A stretch of 64,000 nucleotides of DNA from Pseudonocardia alaniniphila. GTDB taxonomy: Bacteria; Actinomycetota; Actinomycetes; Mycobacteriales; Pseudonocardiaceae. The notes under the pieces were generated by a model that saw nothing but the letters and a program-made list of their open reading frames with translations, did not search any database and was not told where the DNA came from. The stretch lies in the NCBI RefSeq assembly GCF_022524485.1, contig NZ_JAKXMK010000011.1, positions 186,001-250,000 of the forward strand, in the 5' to 3' direction. The number at the start of each line of letters is the position of its first letter. The first letter of the stretch is position 1. Shown here piece by piece: positions 33,396 through 42,609 of this stretch. The translations under genes were made by a program, and so were the position numbers.

Positions 33396-34268
33396 TCAGC
33401 TGCGTTCGGCGGCTGGCCCATCCACCGTGAGGCCGATCCCGTTGATCCACAGGCGCGTCAGGGTGTCGATCGCGGTGCTGCGATCGTGCTCCTGGCCGTA
33501 GGTGAGCCACACACGCGTCGCGTGACCGACCATCGCCGCAAGGGCGTCACCGGCATGGTCGGGATCAAGGCGGGGGTCGACGATCCCGGCTTCCTGCCAT
33601 CGTCGGAGGCTCCGCGTGATGCGTTCGGCAGACGCCTGGTGGGCGGCCAGGCGCAGCGGCATCAGTTCGGGGTGCACCGACATCGCCTCGTCCGCGCGCA
33701 TCGTCAGCGTCGCGAACTGCTTGTGCCCGTCGAAGTAGTGCTCGATCGCCTGCCGGATCCGCCCTGCGGCGCGCTCCCGCCGGGCTTGCGGGCTGACCCG
33801 CGGCCGGTCGGCGGGGGGATCCGGCACCTGCGGCAGGTCCGCGATCATCTCCCGCATCACCGCGGTGAACACGTCCTGCTTCGAGGAGAAGTAGGTGTAG
33901 AACGAGCCGACCGCGGTGCCCGCCTGCTCCGCGATGTCGCTGACACGCACGAGGTGGTAGCTCTTCCGCTCGAAGCACGTGCGGGCCGCCGCGACGAGGG
34001 CGGCGCGGGTGCGCCGGGCCCGCGCACTCAGGGCCTTGCCCGCCTCCCCGTCATCCTGCGCGGGCGGCTCCGCGCCCATGACCTCCCGGTAAGCCTGCTC
34101 CTTCGACCCGAAGTGGGCGTAGAAGGTGGACACCGACACCCCGGCCTCGTGTGCGAGGTTCGCGATGTGGGTGTCGGTGTAGCCACGCGTGCGGAACAGT
34201 TCTTCGGCCACGCGGTCGAGCGCCGCCTGTTGCCTCGTGCGTCCCCGGCGAACGGTTCGCTCGGTCAC
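33396..34268 (-). CDS. Tandem-HTH TetR family regulator
   Basis: A 290-residue regulator, longer than a normal TetR because it has two N-terminal HTH units. The first is at residues about 15-60 (HIANLAHEAGVSVSTFYAHF, GSKEQAYREV) and the second at about 85-135 (RVSDIAEQAGTAVGSFYTYF, SSKQDVFTAV), followed by a single ligand domain. Duplicated TetR_N domains are known but uncommon. The gene lies upstream of the phosphotriesterase-like gene's 3' end on the same strand order, with 18 bp to the convergent TetR gene. Target unknown. Confidence 0.87.
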   Translation of the reverse strand: MTERTVRRGRTRQQAALDRVAEELFRTRGYTDTHIANLAHEAGVSVSTFYAHFGSKEQAYREVMGAEPPAQDDGEAGKALSARARRTRAALVAAARTCFERKSYHLVRVSDIAEQAGTAVGSFYTYFSSKQDVFTAVMREMIADLPQVPDPPADRPRVSPQARRERAAGRIRQAIEHYFDGHKQFATLTMRADEAMSVHPELMPLRLAAHQASAERITRSLRRWQEAGIVDPRLDPDHAGDALAAMVGHATRVWLTYGQEHDRSTAIDTLTRLWINGIGLTVDGPAAERS

Positions 34269-34363
34269 GCCGGCACGTCTTCACGCGTGGTGTTGCCGCA
34301 CCCCTCTGCGGCGACAGCGGCGTTCGGTCGTGGATCCACCGACCGAACGTACCGGGCGGGTGG

Positions 34364-35332
34364 TCAGGAAGCCCTTTGCTCCAGGATGCTGCGGGGGTTG
34401 TCCACCAGCATCGTGGTCAGCTGCTCCTCGGTCACCCCCGCCTCGCGGAGCGCGGGCAGGACGTCGTCGACGATGTGGGTGTAGTTCCAGTCCGGGGCGG
34501 CCTGCTCCTTGAAACCGGCCGGGAACCAGTCGATGTGGCAGGACGCGTCGTGGGACAGCACCACACGCTCGGCGAGCCCTTCAGCGGCGAGTGCGGCGAC
34601 GGTCGCCACCCGCTCGTCGCCCGGCAGCAGGATGTCGAGCCCGAACCGGTCCATCCCCACGTAGGAGCCGTTGTCGATGAGCTCGTGCAGGTAGCCGAGG
34701 TCGGCCGTGTCGCCGCTGTGGCCGAGCACGACCCGCTCGAGGTCGACGCCCTCGCGGCGCAGCACCTCCTGCGCGACCAGCCCGGTGCGGTGGGCCGGGC
34801 TGGTGTGCACCGTGATCGAGACTCCGGTGCGCTTGTGCGTCTCCGCGACCGCCGTCATCACGCGCTCGACGCCGGGGGTGAGCTCGGTCTCGATGGCGCA
34901 CTTGAGGAACGCCGCCTTGATCCCCGTGCCCGCGATGCCCGTGGTGATGTCCCTGACGAACAGGTCGACCAGCAACTCCTCGCCGCCCAGGAGGGTGCCC
35001 GGGCCTTGGAACAGAAGAAACGGTGGGATGTCGCCGAGGGTGTAGAGCCCGGTGGCAGCGACGATGTTGATGTCCACCTGCTCGTTGACGCGGGCGATCC
35101 GCGCGATGTCACGCCCGAGGCCGATCACGGTGGGGTCGACGATGGTGCTCACCCCGCGGTCCTTCAGCGTCGTCAGCCGCGTCACGGCGTCTGCGATGCC
35201 CTGTTCCTCGTCCCACCAGTCGGGGTAGTTGAGTCGCATCTCCTCGTTGAGCACGAACACGTGCTCGTGCATCAGCACGGCGCCGAGCTCGCCGGCCTCG
35301 ACCGGCCCCCGAACCGTCTCCACCTGTCCCAC
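34364..35332 (-). CDS. Phosphotriesterase-family metallohydrolase
   Basis: A 322-residue amidohydrolase-superfamily enzyme with the binuclear metal site: HEH in VLMHEHVFVL, the bridging lysine in AAFLKCAIE, histidines in TVHTSPAHRTG and VLGHSGDTADL, and the aspartate in VVLSHDASC. Family members are lactonases or phosphotriesterase-related proteins; natural substrates are often N-acyl-homoserine or other lactones. The GTG at 35332 follows GGAGGCGGACTG. An inverted repeat 56 bp upstream (35388-35401) may be an operator. Confidence 0.87.
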   Translation of the reverse strand: MGQVETVRGPVEAGELGAVLMHEHVFVLNEEMRLNYPDWWDEEQGIADAVTRLTTLKDRGVSTIVDPTVIGLGRDIARIARVNEQVDINIVAATGLYTLGDIPPFLLFQGPGTLLGGEELLVDLFVRDITTGIAGTGIKAAFLKCAIETELTPGVERVMTAVAETHKRTGVSITVHTSPAHRTGLVAQEVLRREGVDLERVVLGHSGDTADLGYLHELIDNGSYVGMDRFGLDILLPGDERVATVAALAAEGLAERVVLSHDASCHIDWFPAGFKEQAAPDWNYTHIVDDVLPALREAGVTEEQLTTMLVDNPRSILEQRAS

Positions 35333-35387
35333 CAGTCCGCCTCCATCGTCGTCCGGCCGTCGTCAGAATCGTAACCGATATTGACGT

Positions 35388-35401
35388 CATATTCAGATAT
35401 G
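35388..35401. promoter_or_regulatory. Possible operator between divergent genes
   Basis: CATAT-TCAG-ATATG is a perfect inverted repeat in an unusually AT-rich spot between the phosphotriesterase-like gene and the nitronate monooxygenase operon. It is short and could be chance. Confidence 0.35.
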
Positions 35402-35612
35402 ATGATTTCGGACGAACGGTTCTTCTCACTGGTTATCGGAGTTCTGTCGCCGGTAAGACCGACCGGCTGTTGACGCGTTGGCACGCGCATGTTCAGGTGG
35501 AGAATGTGCAGGTCGGAGCCCTGATCTGGACAACGGTCCGCTATTCCGTATCTGCCTGTATCGGGTGGGCGTGGAATTGTCAGGTGCCGCGGCGCGGGAG
35601 GGGAGCGCGACC

Positions 35613-36653
35613 ATGCGCTGGAGCTGCGATGAATCGACCATCACGACGCCGCTGACCCGGGAGTACGGGATCCGGCATCCGTTCGTGGGCGCCGGCATGG
35701 CCTTCGTGGGCTATCCGCCGCTGACTGCCGCAGTGAGCAACGCCGGAGGCCTCGGTGTCCTCGGCGCCAGCCCCGACCCGCCGCCCAGCCTGCCGGTGAT
35801 GGTCGCGGAGCTGCGCGGGCTGACCGACCTGCCGTGGGGCGTGGACCTGATCTGTGCCGAGACCGGCCTGGGTCCGGCCTGCACCGACGGGCACATCGAC
35901 GCGTGCGCTGAGCTGGGCGTGCCGCTGGTGGTGTTCCACCACGATCCTCCGCCGGCCGCCTGGGTGCGCAGGCTCACCGGCGCGGGCGTGCGCGTCTGGA
36001 TGCAGGTGTCCTCGATGGAGCTCGCCACCGCGGCGGCCGGGCTCGGCGTCGAGGGCCTGGTGGCGCCGGGCGTGGAAGCCGGGGGCCACGCCCGAGGGGT
36101 GGTGCCGCTGCACGAGCTGCTCGCCGGGATCCGCACGCGGTTCCCCGAGCGGCTGCTGCTCGCGGCGGGCGGAATCGCCGACGGGGCCGGTGTCGCCGCT
36201 GCGCTGCGGGCAGGCGCGGACGGCGTGTGGGTCGGAACCAGGCTCGTCGCGTCGGTCGAGAGCCACGCCCACCCGGAGTACAAGCGGCGCCTCGTCGACG
36301 CCGCCGGGCCGCCCGTGATGACCACCGCCTTCGGGCCCGAATGGCCCGGGCAGTGCTATCGCGTGCTCCCCACGCGCACGGCCGCCGAGTGGGCAGGCCG
36401 GGAGGATCGCCTTCCCGACCCGCCGCCCACCACCGTCATCGGCCACACCGTCCTGTTCCCGCACAGCGCGCGGCTGCCCTACGACATGCCCAAGTTCAGC
36501 GCCGTCCCGCCGATAGCGGACACCACCGGTGACTGGGACGAGATGGCGTACCCGGCGGGTGAGGGCGTCGGCCTCATCCGCGACATCCCACCCGCTGCAC
36601 AGGTCGTCACCACCATGATGAGGGAGACACACCGCCTGCTCTCGGCGAGCTGA
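35613..36653 (+). CDS. Nitronate monooxygenase family protein (first of two)
   Basis: A 346-residue FMN-dependent TIM-barrel enzyme of the NMO/2-nitropropane dioxygenase family. It has HPFVGAGMAFVGYPPLTAAV at the start, the catalytic histidine in GVEAGGHARGVVPL, and FMN-phosphate-binding GGIADGAGVAAALRAGADGV. The enzyme oxidises alkyl nitronates or related toxic nitro compounds such as propionate-3-nitronate. The ATG at 35613 follows GGGAGGGGAGCG. A second, distinct NMO gene follows 27 bp later. Confidence 0.87.
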   Translation: MRWSCDESTITTPLTREYGIRHPFVGAGMAFVGYPPLTAAVSNAGGLGVLGASPDPPPSLPVMVAELRGLTDLPWGVDLICAETGLGPACTDGHIDACAELGVPLVVFHHDPPPAAWVRRLTGAGVRVWMQVSSMELATAAAGLGVEGLVAPGVEAGGHARGVVPLHELLAGIRTRFPERLLLAAGGIADGAGVAAALRAGADGVWVGTRLVASVESHAHPEYKRRLVDAAGPPVMTTAFGPEWPGQCYRVLPTRTAAEWAGREDRLPDPPPTTVIGHTVLFPHSARLPYDMPKFSAVPPIADTTGDWDEMAYPAGEGVGLIRDIPPAAQVVTTMMRETHRLLSAS

Positions 36654-36680
36654 GCGGGACCTTCGGTGGAGGAGGAGAAC

Positions 36681-37748
36681 GTGGCCGACGCGCGAGAGCG
36701 GGCGCACAAGTTCTGCGAACGGTTCGGGCTGCAGGTGCCGATCCTGCAGGCGCCGATGGCGGGATCGTCGCCACCCGAGCTGGCCATCCGAGTGGCCGAG
36801 GCCGGCGGCATGGGCGCTCGCGGCGTCCTGCAGGACTCCCCGGCGGGCATCGCCGACTGGGTGGAGCAGTTCCGTGCCGGGTCCTCCGGTGCCTTCCAGC
36901 TGAACGTCTGGATCCCGGACCCGCCTACCGGTGACCCCGCCGAGCGTGAACGCAGGGTCGAGCAGGCCCGCGAGTTCCTCGGCCGGTTCGGCACGCCAGG
37001 AGATGCCGCGGGGCCCGTGCCGCCGGTGTTCGAGGAGCAGTGCGAGGCCATGCTGGCCGCGCGCCCCACGGTGATCTCCTCGATCATGGGCCTGTTCGAG
37101 CCGGACTACGTCCGCAGGCTGCACGAGCAGGGCATCGCCTGGTTCGCCTGCGCCACCACCCTCGAGGACGCGCTCGCGGCCCAGGAAGCCGGCGCGGACG
37201 CCGTGGTCGCGCAGGGAATGGAGGCCGGCGGCCACCGCGGCGCCTTCGACCAGGACGACGCCGAGCGGACCGACGTCGGGCTGTTCGCCCTGCTTCCCTG
37301 GTTCGCCGACCACCTGCACGTCCCGATCATCGCTACCGGTGGGGTGGCCGACGGGCGCGGCCTCGCAGCAGCCCTGGCGCTGGGCGCGAGCGCGGTGCAG
37401 GTGGGCACCGCGTTCCTGCGCTGCCCCGAGACGAAGATCAGCAAGGAGTGGTCCGCGGCCCTGGACGGCCTGCCACCGGAGGCCACCATGACCACCCGCG
37501 CCTACACGGGGCGAGTGGCGCGCGCGGCACCCACCCCGTACCTGAGAGCGTGGACCGAACCCGGAGCCCCCCGCCCGGCACCGTTCCCGGACCAGCTGCG
37601 ACTGGTCGGCCAGTGGCGACGAGGCACCCCGGACGGCCTGGACCAGGCCAACCTCTGGGCCGGCCAGAGCGCCGCCCTGGCCACCGAGGAACCGGCCGCG
37701 GCAGTGGTCAGCCGCATGTGGCGGGAAGCGTCCGACCTGCTCGCCTGA
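36681..37748 (+). CDS. Nitronate monooxygenase family protein (second of two)
   Basis: A 355-residue NMO-family flavoenzyme. VPILQAPMAGSSPPELAIRV is at the N-terminus, the catalytic histidine in GMEAGGHRGAF, and IATGGVADGRGLAAALALGA binds the FMN phosphate. It differs widely from the gene just upstream, so the two are not a recent duplication. The GTG at 36681 follows GGAGGAG directly; an upstream GTG at 36666 has no such site. Both genes probably form one operon ending before the second repeat array. Confidence 0.87.
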   Translation: MADARERAHKFCERFGLQVPILQAPMAGSSPPELAIRVAEAGGMGARGVLQDSPAGIADWVEQFRAGSSGAFQLNVWIPDPPTGDPAERERRVEQAREFLGRFGTPGDAAGPVPPVFEEQCEAMLAARPTVISSIMGLFEPDYVRRLHEQGIAWFACATTLEDALAAQEAGADAVVAQGMEAGGHRGAFDQDDAERTDVGLFALLPWFADHLHVPIIATGGVADGRGLAAALALGASAVQVGTAFLRCPETKISKEWSAALDGLPPEATMTTRAYTGRVARAAPTPYLRAWTEPGAPRPAPFPDQLRLVGQWRRGTPDGLDQANLWAGQSAALATEEPAAAVVSRMWREASDLLA

Positions 37749-37764
37749 CGGCCCAGCCGCCGAT

Positions 37765-38264
37765 GATCGTCCCGAGATCAGGGTTCCCGCCCCGAGGAGG
37801 GCGAACGGCCCGATCTCACAGCGATCTTGGCGCTGGGCCGCCGATTCCGCCGGCCGGCCGGGCGACTCATGATCGTTCCGAGATCCGGGTTTGCGCGCCA
37901 GCGAGGGCGGACCGGAGGATCTCGTGGCGATCTTGGTGTGGTGATCGTTCCGAGATCCGGGTTTCCGCCCCGCGGAGGGCGGATCGGCCGATCTCGCAGC
38001 GATCACCGCGCAGGGAGACTCCGGTTCCGCGGGCTTGGCGATCAACGCGCCGGGAGGGGCGGGTTCCGGTGGGCCGGCCAAGCGCCCCCATGATCGTTCC
38101 GAGATCCGAGTTTCCGCCCCGCCGAGGGCCGATCGGCCGATCTCGCGGCGATCATCGCGGATCGGCGGGGCTCGTGGCGATCATCGCCCTCGTCGCCTGG
38201 TCCGGGGGGTGGTCAGCTGGGCCCGTGATCGATCCGAGATCACGATCGGCGTCCTTCGGTGATC
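37765..38264. repeat. Array of four 62-63-bp GATC-bounded palindromes plus a short relic
   Basis: Copies lie at 37765-37826, 37870-37932, 37943-38004 and 38092-38153, 62 or 63 bp each, with a 38-bp shortened version at 38227-38264. Each begins GATCGTYCCGAGATC and ends in a near reverse complement such as GATCTCGCAGCGATC. The middle TTTCCGCCCCG and GGAGGGCGGA also pair, so the whole unit can form a cruciform or RNA hairpin. The array lies between convergent genes ending at 37748 and 38288. It has the size, GATC ends and setting of the 858-1721 array but a different internal sequence. No coding frame is supported in this 539-bp gap. Confidence 0.83.
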
Positions 38265-38287
38265 TTGACCGCTGGGCCTGCCCCGTC

Positions 38288-38803
38288 TCACGCTTCGGGG
38301 AAGCTCCACCTGGTCTGGCTGTACGGGGCCTTGCCGAAGCCGAACGCCGTGGTCGGCTCGATCCGGTACACCAGCGCCAGGCCGTGGCCGCCGTCGAAGC
38401 CGCCGTCGCGGAGGTCGAAGTGCCACTCGCTGCCGTACTTCTTCTCCCACGCGTCGGCGAGGGCCTGCAGGCGGTGCGGGTCCGCCACCCGCTCGGCTCG
38501 GCCTTCGACCACCAGGTCCAGCCCGCCGTGCAGGGCGTTGGTGCCGGTGGTGAGGACGACGTGGGGGTTGGTGGCGAGGTTGTGTGCCTTGCGTTCGTCC
38601 TCACCCGTGCAGATGTGCGGGGCGCCGTCGAGCCAGACGCTCAGCAGTGGGGTGACGTGGGGGCGTCCGTCCGGCCGCACCGTGGACAACCAGGCCACTT
38701 CCGCCGCGGCGAACTGCTCCTGGGCATCGGCCCATGGGGTAGCCGTGGCTCCGGGATCGCCGTAGCGGTGGTCGATGGTGGTGTCCGGCTCGGTGCGCCG
38801 CAT
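38288..38803 (-). CDS. Pyridoxamine 5'-phosphate oxidase-like flavin-binding protein
   Basis: A 171-residue split-barrel protein. AAEVAWLSTVRPDGRPHVTP near residue 35 is the typical start of PPOX or F420-dependent reductase families. GEDERKAHNLATNPHVVLTT provides the phosphate-binding lysine. Actinobacterial members often bind F420 or haem-like cofactors and reduce small molecules; the exact cofactor is undecided. The start follows AGAGGAGCAAGG. It lies 80 bp downstream of the epoxide-hydrolase-like gene on the same strand. Confidence 0.85.
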   Translation of the reverse strand: MRRTEPDTTIDHRYGDPGATATPWADAQEQFAAAEVAWLSTVRPDGRPHVTPLLSVWLDGAPHICTGEDERKAHNLATNPHVVLTTGTNALHGGLDLVVEGRAERVADPHRLQALADAWEKKYGSEWHFDLRDGGFDGGHGLALVYRIEPTTAFGFGKAPYSQTRWSFPEA

Positions 38804-38883
38804 CCTTGCTCCTCTGCTCGGGCTGCTGGTGCTTCCCGAGATGGAGACCGTGCCGGGCGGTGGTTCTCATCGCCCACGGTTCG

Positions 38884-39753
38884 TCAGGCGAAGAACTCCG
38901 TGAGCAGTTCGTTGACGCGCTCCCTGGCGGTGACGGGGAGGAAGTGGCCGACGCCGGGGAGCTTGACGTAGCGCCAGGGCCCGGTCACGTACTTCTTCGA
39001 CTCGATGATCTGACGCTCGCCGAGCGCCGGGTCGTGCTCGCCGTGGATGGCGAGCACGGGACAGGTGACCGGCGGCAGGTCGACGCCGAAGGAGTCCTGG
39101 GCGAACACCACCGGCGGCATGTTGGCGCGGTACCAGTTCAACCCCGCGACGAGCGCGCCGGGACGTTCGAGGTCGGCGAGCTGGCGGTCGACGTCCGGGT
39201 CCTGGCCGCGGGGGATCCCGCCGTGGATCCAGCGACGGAACATCGCCCAGTCGTCGAGCGGCAGTTGCTCCTCGGCGGCCTGGAACTGGAACCACAGCAT
39301 GTACCAGGAGAGCTGTTTCTGTTCGAGCCCGGCGCTCATGAAGGCCTCCGGATGCCCGACCGAGAGCGCGGCAAGGTGACGGACGCGGTCGGGTGCGGTG
39401 GCGGCGAGGCCCCAGCCGATCGGCGCGCCCCAGTCGTGGGCAGCGATGGAGACATGGTCGACGCCGCAGTGATCGAGCAGGTCGGTGACGTCGGTCGTGA
39501 GGGCGGCGAGGGAGTAGGCCCCCGGGTCGGCAGGACGGTCGCTGTCGCCGAACCCGCGCAGGTCGGGCGCGATGACCCGGTGGCCGGCGTCGACGAGCGC
39601 GCGGATCTGGTACCGCCACATCGTCGCCCGGTCGGGAAAGCCGTGCAGGAGCAGCACAGCGGGCCCTGTCCCCACATCGATGACGTTCAACGTGGCCCCG
39701 CTCAGCCCGATCCGGGTGGCCTCGAATTCGTGCGGATCGCGCTCTCCGGTCAT
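38884..39753 (-). CDS. Epoxide hydrolase/haloalkane dehalogenase-like alpha/beta hydrolase
   Basis: A 289-residue hydrolase. VLLLHGFPDRATMWRYQI gives the HGFP oxyanion motif, AHDWGAPIGW has the nucleophilic aspartate of epoxide hydrolases, and the charge relay ends in IHGEHDPAL and PGVGHFLPVTA. The aspartate in the nucleophile elbow separates it from serine esterases. The ATG at 39753 follows GGGGGACCG. It may be cotranscribed with the PPOX-like gene. Substrate unknown. Confidence 0.87.
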   Translation of the reverse strand: MTGERDPHEFEATRIGLSGATLNVIDVGTGPAVLLLHGFPDRATMWRYQIRALVDAGHRVIAPDLRGFGDSDRPADPGAYSLAALTTDVTDLLDHCGVDHVSIAAHDWGAPIGWGLAATAPDRVRHLAALSVGHPEAFMSAGLEQKQLSWYMLWFQFQAAEEQLPLDDWAMFRRWIHGGIPRGQDPDVDRQLADLERPGALVAGLNWYRANMPPVVFAQDSFGVDLPPVTCPVLAIHGEHDPALGERQIIESKKYVTGPWRYVKLPGVGHFLPVTARERVNELLTEFFA

Positions 39754-40114
39754 CGGTCCCCCGTTGTGAATTGCCGCCGGCAGCTGTGGAGCAAGCCTAT
39801 GTGCAATCACGTCCGCCACCGGTACGGAATATGCGAAGGAGCGAAACGATCCGCGTCATGGATGCGGTCGGCGATGCCGGAGCGGACCGGCAGAGGCGCC
39901 AGGAGCAGCGCCGATACCTGCTGATGGCGTCCGCGGCGACGGTCGGCAGGCGGAGCGTGTTCGGTCGTCAGGTCGACGGCCGAGTGCCGAGTACTGCACT
40001 GAAGAGGCGATGTGCCGTGTTTGCGCCGCGCGTAACGTCTGCGGCCGACCTTCCCGCCTGCAGCGCACCGGGACCGCTTTCGCAGCAGGCCGCCAGGCTA
40101 AGGGGTTTGGACCC
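39754..40114. other. 361-bp gap without a supported gene
   Basis: The gap divides the hydrolase (minus) from the FAD oxidoreductase (plus). A plus-strand frame of about 115 codons crosses it but has no domain and no ribosome-binding site. It presumably holds the two promoters. Confidence 0.5.
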
Positions 40115-41551
40115 ATGACCGTTGACGTCATCACCCGCGACGGTTCGCAGGTACGCGTCCCCGACGACGCGGTGGACGGGCTGGCGTCGCGGATGCGGGG
40201 TGCGCTCGTGAGGGGCGACGACCCGGCCGCCGACGCCGAGCCGTGCGAGGTGTGGAACGCCATGCACGTCGGACGCCCCGCGCTGACGGCACGCTGCTCG
40301 GGCACAGCCGACGTCGTCGACGCGGTGAACTTCGCCCGGGAGTGGGGCCTGCTGCTGGCGGTGCGCGGTGGCGGGCACTCGGTCGCCGGGTTCTCCACGG
40401 TGCAGGACGGCATGGTCGTCGACCTGTCCGGGATGCGGGGCGTCCAGGTCGACCCCGACCGGCGGCTGGCCCGCGTGCAGGCGGGGGCGTTGCTCGGGGA
40501 CGTCGACCGGGAGACGCAGGCCTTCGGCCTCGCGACGCCGCTGGGCCGGGTGTCCGAGACGGGAGTGGCCGGCCTCAGCCTGGGCGGGGGTTACGGCCAC
40601 CTGCAGAACCGGCACGGGCTGTCGTGCGACAACATCGTCGCGGCGCAGGTGGTGTGTGCCGACGGGGAGATCCGCACCGCCTCGGCCGGCGTCAACCCCG
40701 ATCTGTACTGGGCGCTGCGCGGGGGCGGCGGCAACTTCGGGATCGTCGCGTCCTTCACCTTCCGGCTGTGCCCACTCGGCCCGACCGTGGCTTTCGCCGG
40801 GACGTTCTACCCGCTGGAGGATCTCGCGGACGTCGAGCGCCGATGGCGTGACCATGTCGTCGGCGCACCCGACGCCGTCACCTCGTTCGTCGTCTCGTTG
40901 ACCTTTCCGGCCGCACCCGGAATGCCCGAGGTGATCCACGACCGGCCGGTGGCGGTCGTCGGCGGTCTCTACGCCGGGGATCCCGACGACGGGATGCGGG
41001 TGCTTGCGCCATTGCGCGAGCTGGGCACCCCGCTGTTCGACCTGTCACAGCCGATGCCCTACAGCGTTGTGCAGTCCTCGTTCGACGCGCTGTTTCCCCG
41101 CGGGGTGCTGCGGGCCTACTGGAAGTCTCAGTACCTCGACGCGCTCACCGACGACGCCATTGACGCGATCGCCGCGCGAGCGCTCGACCGGCCCGGCCCG
41201 ATGACCCTGGTCAACACCTTCCACATCGGTGGTGCGGTGCACGCCGTCGGGGCGGAGGAAACGGCGTTCGCGGAGCGGTCCTCGCCGTTCATGGTGTCGT
41301 TCGACACGATGTGGACGGACGCGGCGCAGGATTCCGAGGCGGTCGACTGGGGACGGTCCGCGTGGCAGGAGATGGCCAAGTTCGGCAACGGGAACGTCTT
41401 CCTGAACTTCACCGGCCTTGCCGACGAGCCGGCGCAGGCGGGGGTGGACAGCGCGTTCGGACGCAACCTGCGCAGGCTCGCTCAGGTCAAGGCGGCCTAC
41501 GACCCGGACAATCTGTTCCAGGTGAACAACAACGTCCTGCCGGCGTCGTAA
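40115..41551 (+). CDS. FAD-linked oxidoreductase of the BBE family
   Basis: A 478-residue FAD-binding type 4 protein. The PCMH domain contains the covalent-FAD histidine in VRGGGHSVAGFS and GLSLGGGYGHLQNRHGL. The cysteine used for a second covalent bond in berberine bridge-like enzymes is absent (VSETGVAGL), so FAD is probably attached through histidine only. A C-terminal BBE segment ends YDPDNLFQVNNNV. Substrates of relatives include alkaloids, sugars and polyketides. The ATG at 40115 was chosen from the typical start. It is convergent with the SDR gene, four bases apart. Confidence 0.87.
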   Translation: MTVDVITRDGSQVRVPDDAVDGLASRMRGALVRGDDPAADAEPCEVWNAMHVGRPALTARCSGTADVVDAVNFAREWGLLLAVRGGGHSVAGFSTVQDGMVVDLSGMRGVQVDPDRRLARVQAGALLGDVDRETQAFGLATPLGRVSETGVAGLSLGGGYGHLQNRHGLSCDNIVAAQVVCADGEIRTASAGVNPDLYWALRGGGGNFGIVASFTFRLCPLGPTVAFAGTFYPLEDLADVERRWRDHVVGAPDAVTSFVVSLTFPAAPGMPEVIHDRPVAVVGGLYAGDPDDGMRVLAPLRELGTPLFDLSQPMPYSVVQSSFDALFPRGVLRAYWKSQYLDALTDDAIDAIAARALDRPGPMTLVNTFHIGGAVHAVGAEETAFAERSSPFMVSFDTMWTDAAQDSEAVDWGRSAWQEMAKFGNGNVFLNFTGLADEPAQAGVDSAFGRNLRRLAQVKAAYDPDNLFQVNNNVLPAS

Positions 41552-41555
41552 CCGC

Positions 41556-42341
41556 TCAGACCTCGTGCGCCTCGGGGTCGCGCGCGAGCACGGATCGGCC
41601 CCCGTCGACGGGAACGGTGGCGCCCGTGATGAAGCTCGCCTCGGTCGACAGGAGGTGGGCGATCGTGGCCGCCACCTCGTCGGGCCTCCCGACCCGGCCG
41701 GCCGGATGCAGGAGGCGCATCTCCTCCTCCACCCGCGCCGCGGCGTCCGGCCCGAGTTCGTGCAGCAGCGCCGCGTACCGCTCGGTCGCGATCGAGCCGA
41801 GCGCCACGGCGTTCACCCGGATCCCGTGGCCCCCGTACTCGACGGCTACGGCCCTGGTCAGCCCCTCGATCGCGGCTTTGGCCGTGACGTAGGGGGTGCA
41901 GCCGGGAACCGCGCGCCCCGCTTGGTGGGACGACACGTTGACGATTGCCCCGCCCGTGCCCGCGGCGAGGAAGCGGCGTACCGCCACCGTGCAGCCGACG
42001 ACCGCCGGGGCGAGGTTCGCGGTCACGAGATCGATCACCTCACGCGCCGACGAGGTGTGCAGAGAGGCGTCGCGGAACAGCGCAGCGTTGTTCACCCATC
42101 CGCCAAGCGGCGCAAGCTCTTCGGCGCGATCGGCCGCTTGAGCTGCGACCTTCTCGTCGGAGGCATCGCCGACAACTGCCACGGCTGTAGGGTGTTCGAC
42201 GAGCCAGCCCAGGGACGTGGAGTCGAGTTCGACGGCGACGACGAAGCCGCCGTCATGGATGAGCCGCTCGACCACAGCGCGTCCCACGCCACGGCCACCG
42301 CCCGTGACGACGTAGGAGCAGGAGTTACCGCTCGTCGTCAT
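41556..42341 (-). CDS. Short-chain dehydrogenase/reductase
   Basis: A 261-residue classical SDR. The cofactor motif VVTGGGRGVGRAVVERL is at the N-terminus, followed by WVNNAALFRDA, the serine in VNVSSHQAG, and the catalytic YVTAK. The C-terminus reads GATVPVDGGRSVLA. The ATG at 42341 follows AAAGGCGCG, preferred over an in-frame start 12 bases upstream. Substrate unknown; no regulator adjoins it. Confidence 0.88.
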   Translation of the reverse strand: MTTSGNSCSYVVTGGGRGVGRAVVERLIHDGGFVVAVELDSTSLGWLVEHPTAVAVVGDASDEKVAAQAADRAEELAPLGGWVNNAALFRDASLHTSSAREVIDLVTANLAPAVVGCTVAVRRFLAAGTGGAIVNVSSHQAGRAVPGCTPYVTAKAAIEGLTRAVAVEYGGHGIRVNAVALGSIATERYAALLHELGPDAAARVEEEMRLLHPAGRVGRPDEVAATIAHLLSTEASFITGATVPVDGGRSVLARDPEAHEV

Positions 42342-42609
42342 CGCGCCTTTCACATGGCGCAGCCAACCAGGCCACGTGGATCACTGTGACCAACGTTGCA
42401 CACACGTGATCCGCAGATCGATCCGGCGGTGGCCACGGGCTGGGCGACGCACCGCCGAGACCGGCGGTGAGCAGGCAGCTTCCTGGGGTACCCGCCCACG
42501 CCTGCGCCAGACCTGGAGGTGACAGGGAACGTGAAGCACCGTGAGGTGACGAGAGCGAGAGAGGCGCGAACCCGGCGGACCGGTTTCTTTACTGTTACTT
42601 TCCCCTGAC

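Noticed and set aside
39771..40118. Plus-strand frame of 115 codons before the FAD oxidoreductase
   Set aside because: No domain, no ribosome-binding site, and it ends just past the real start at 40115.
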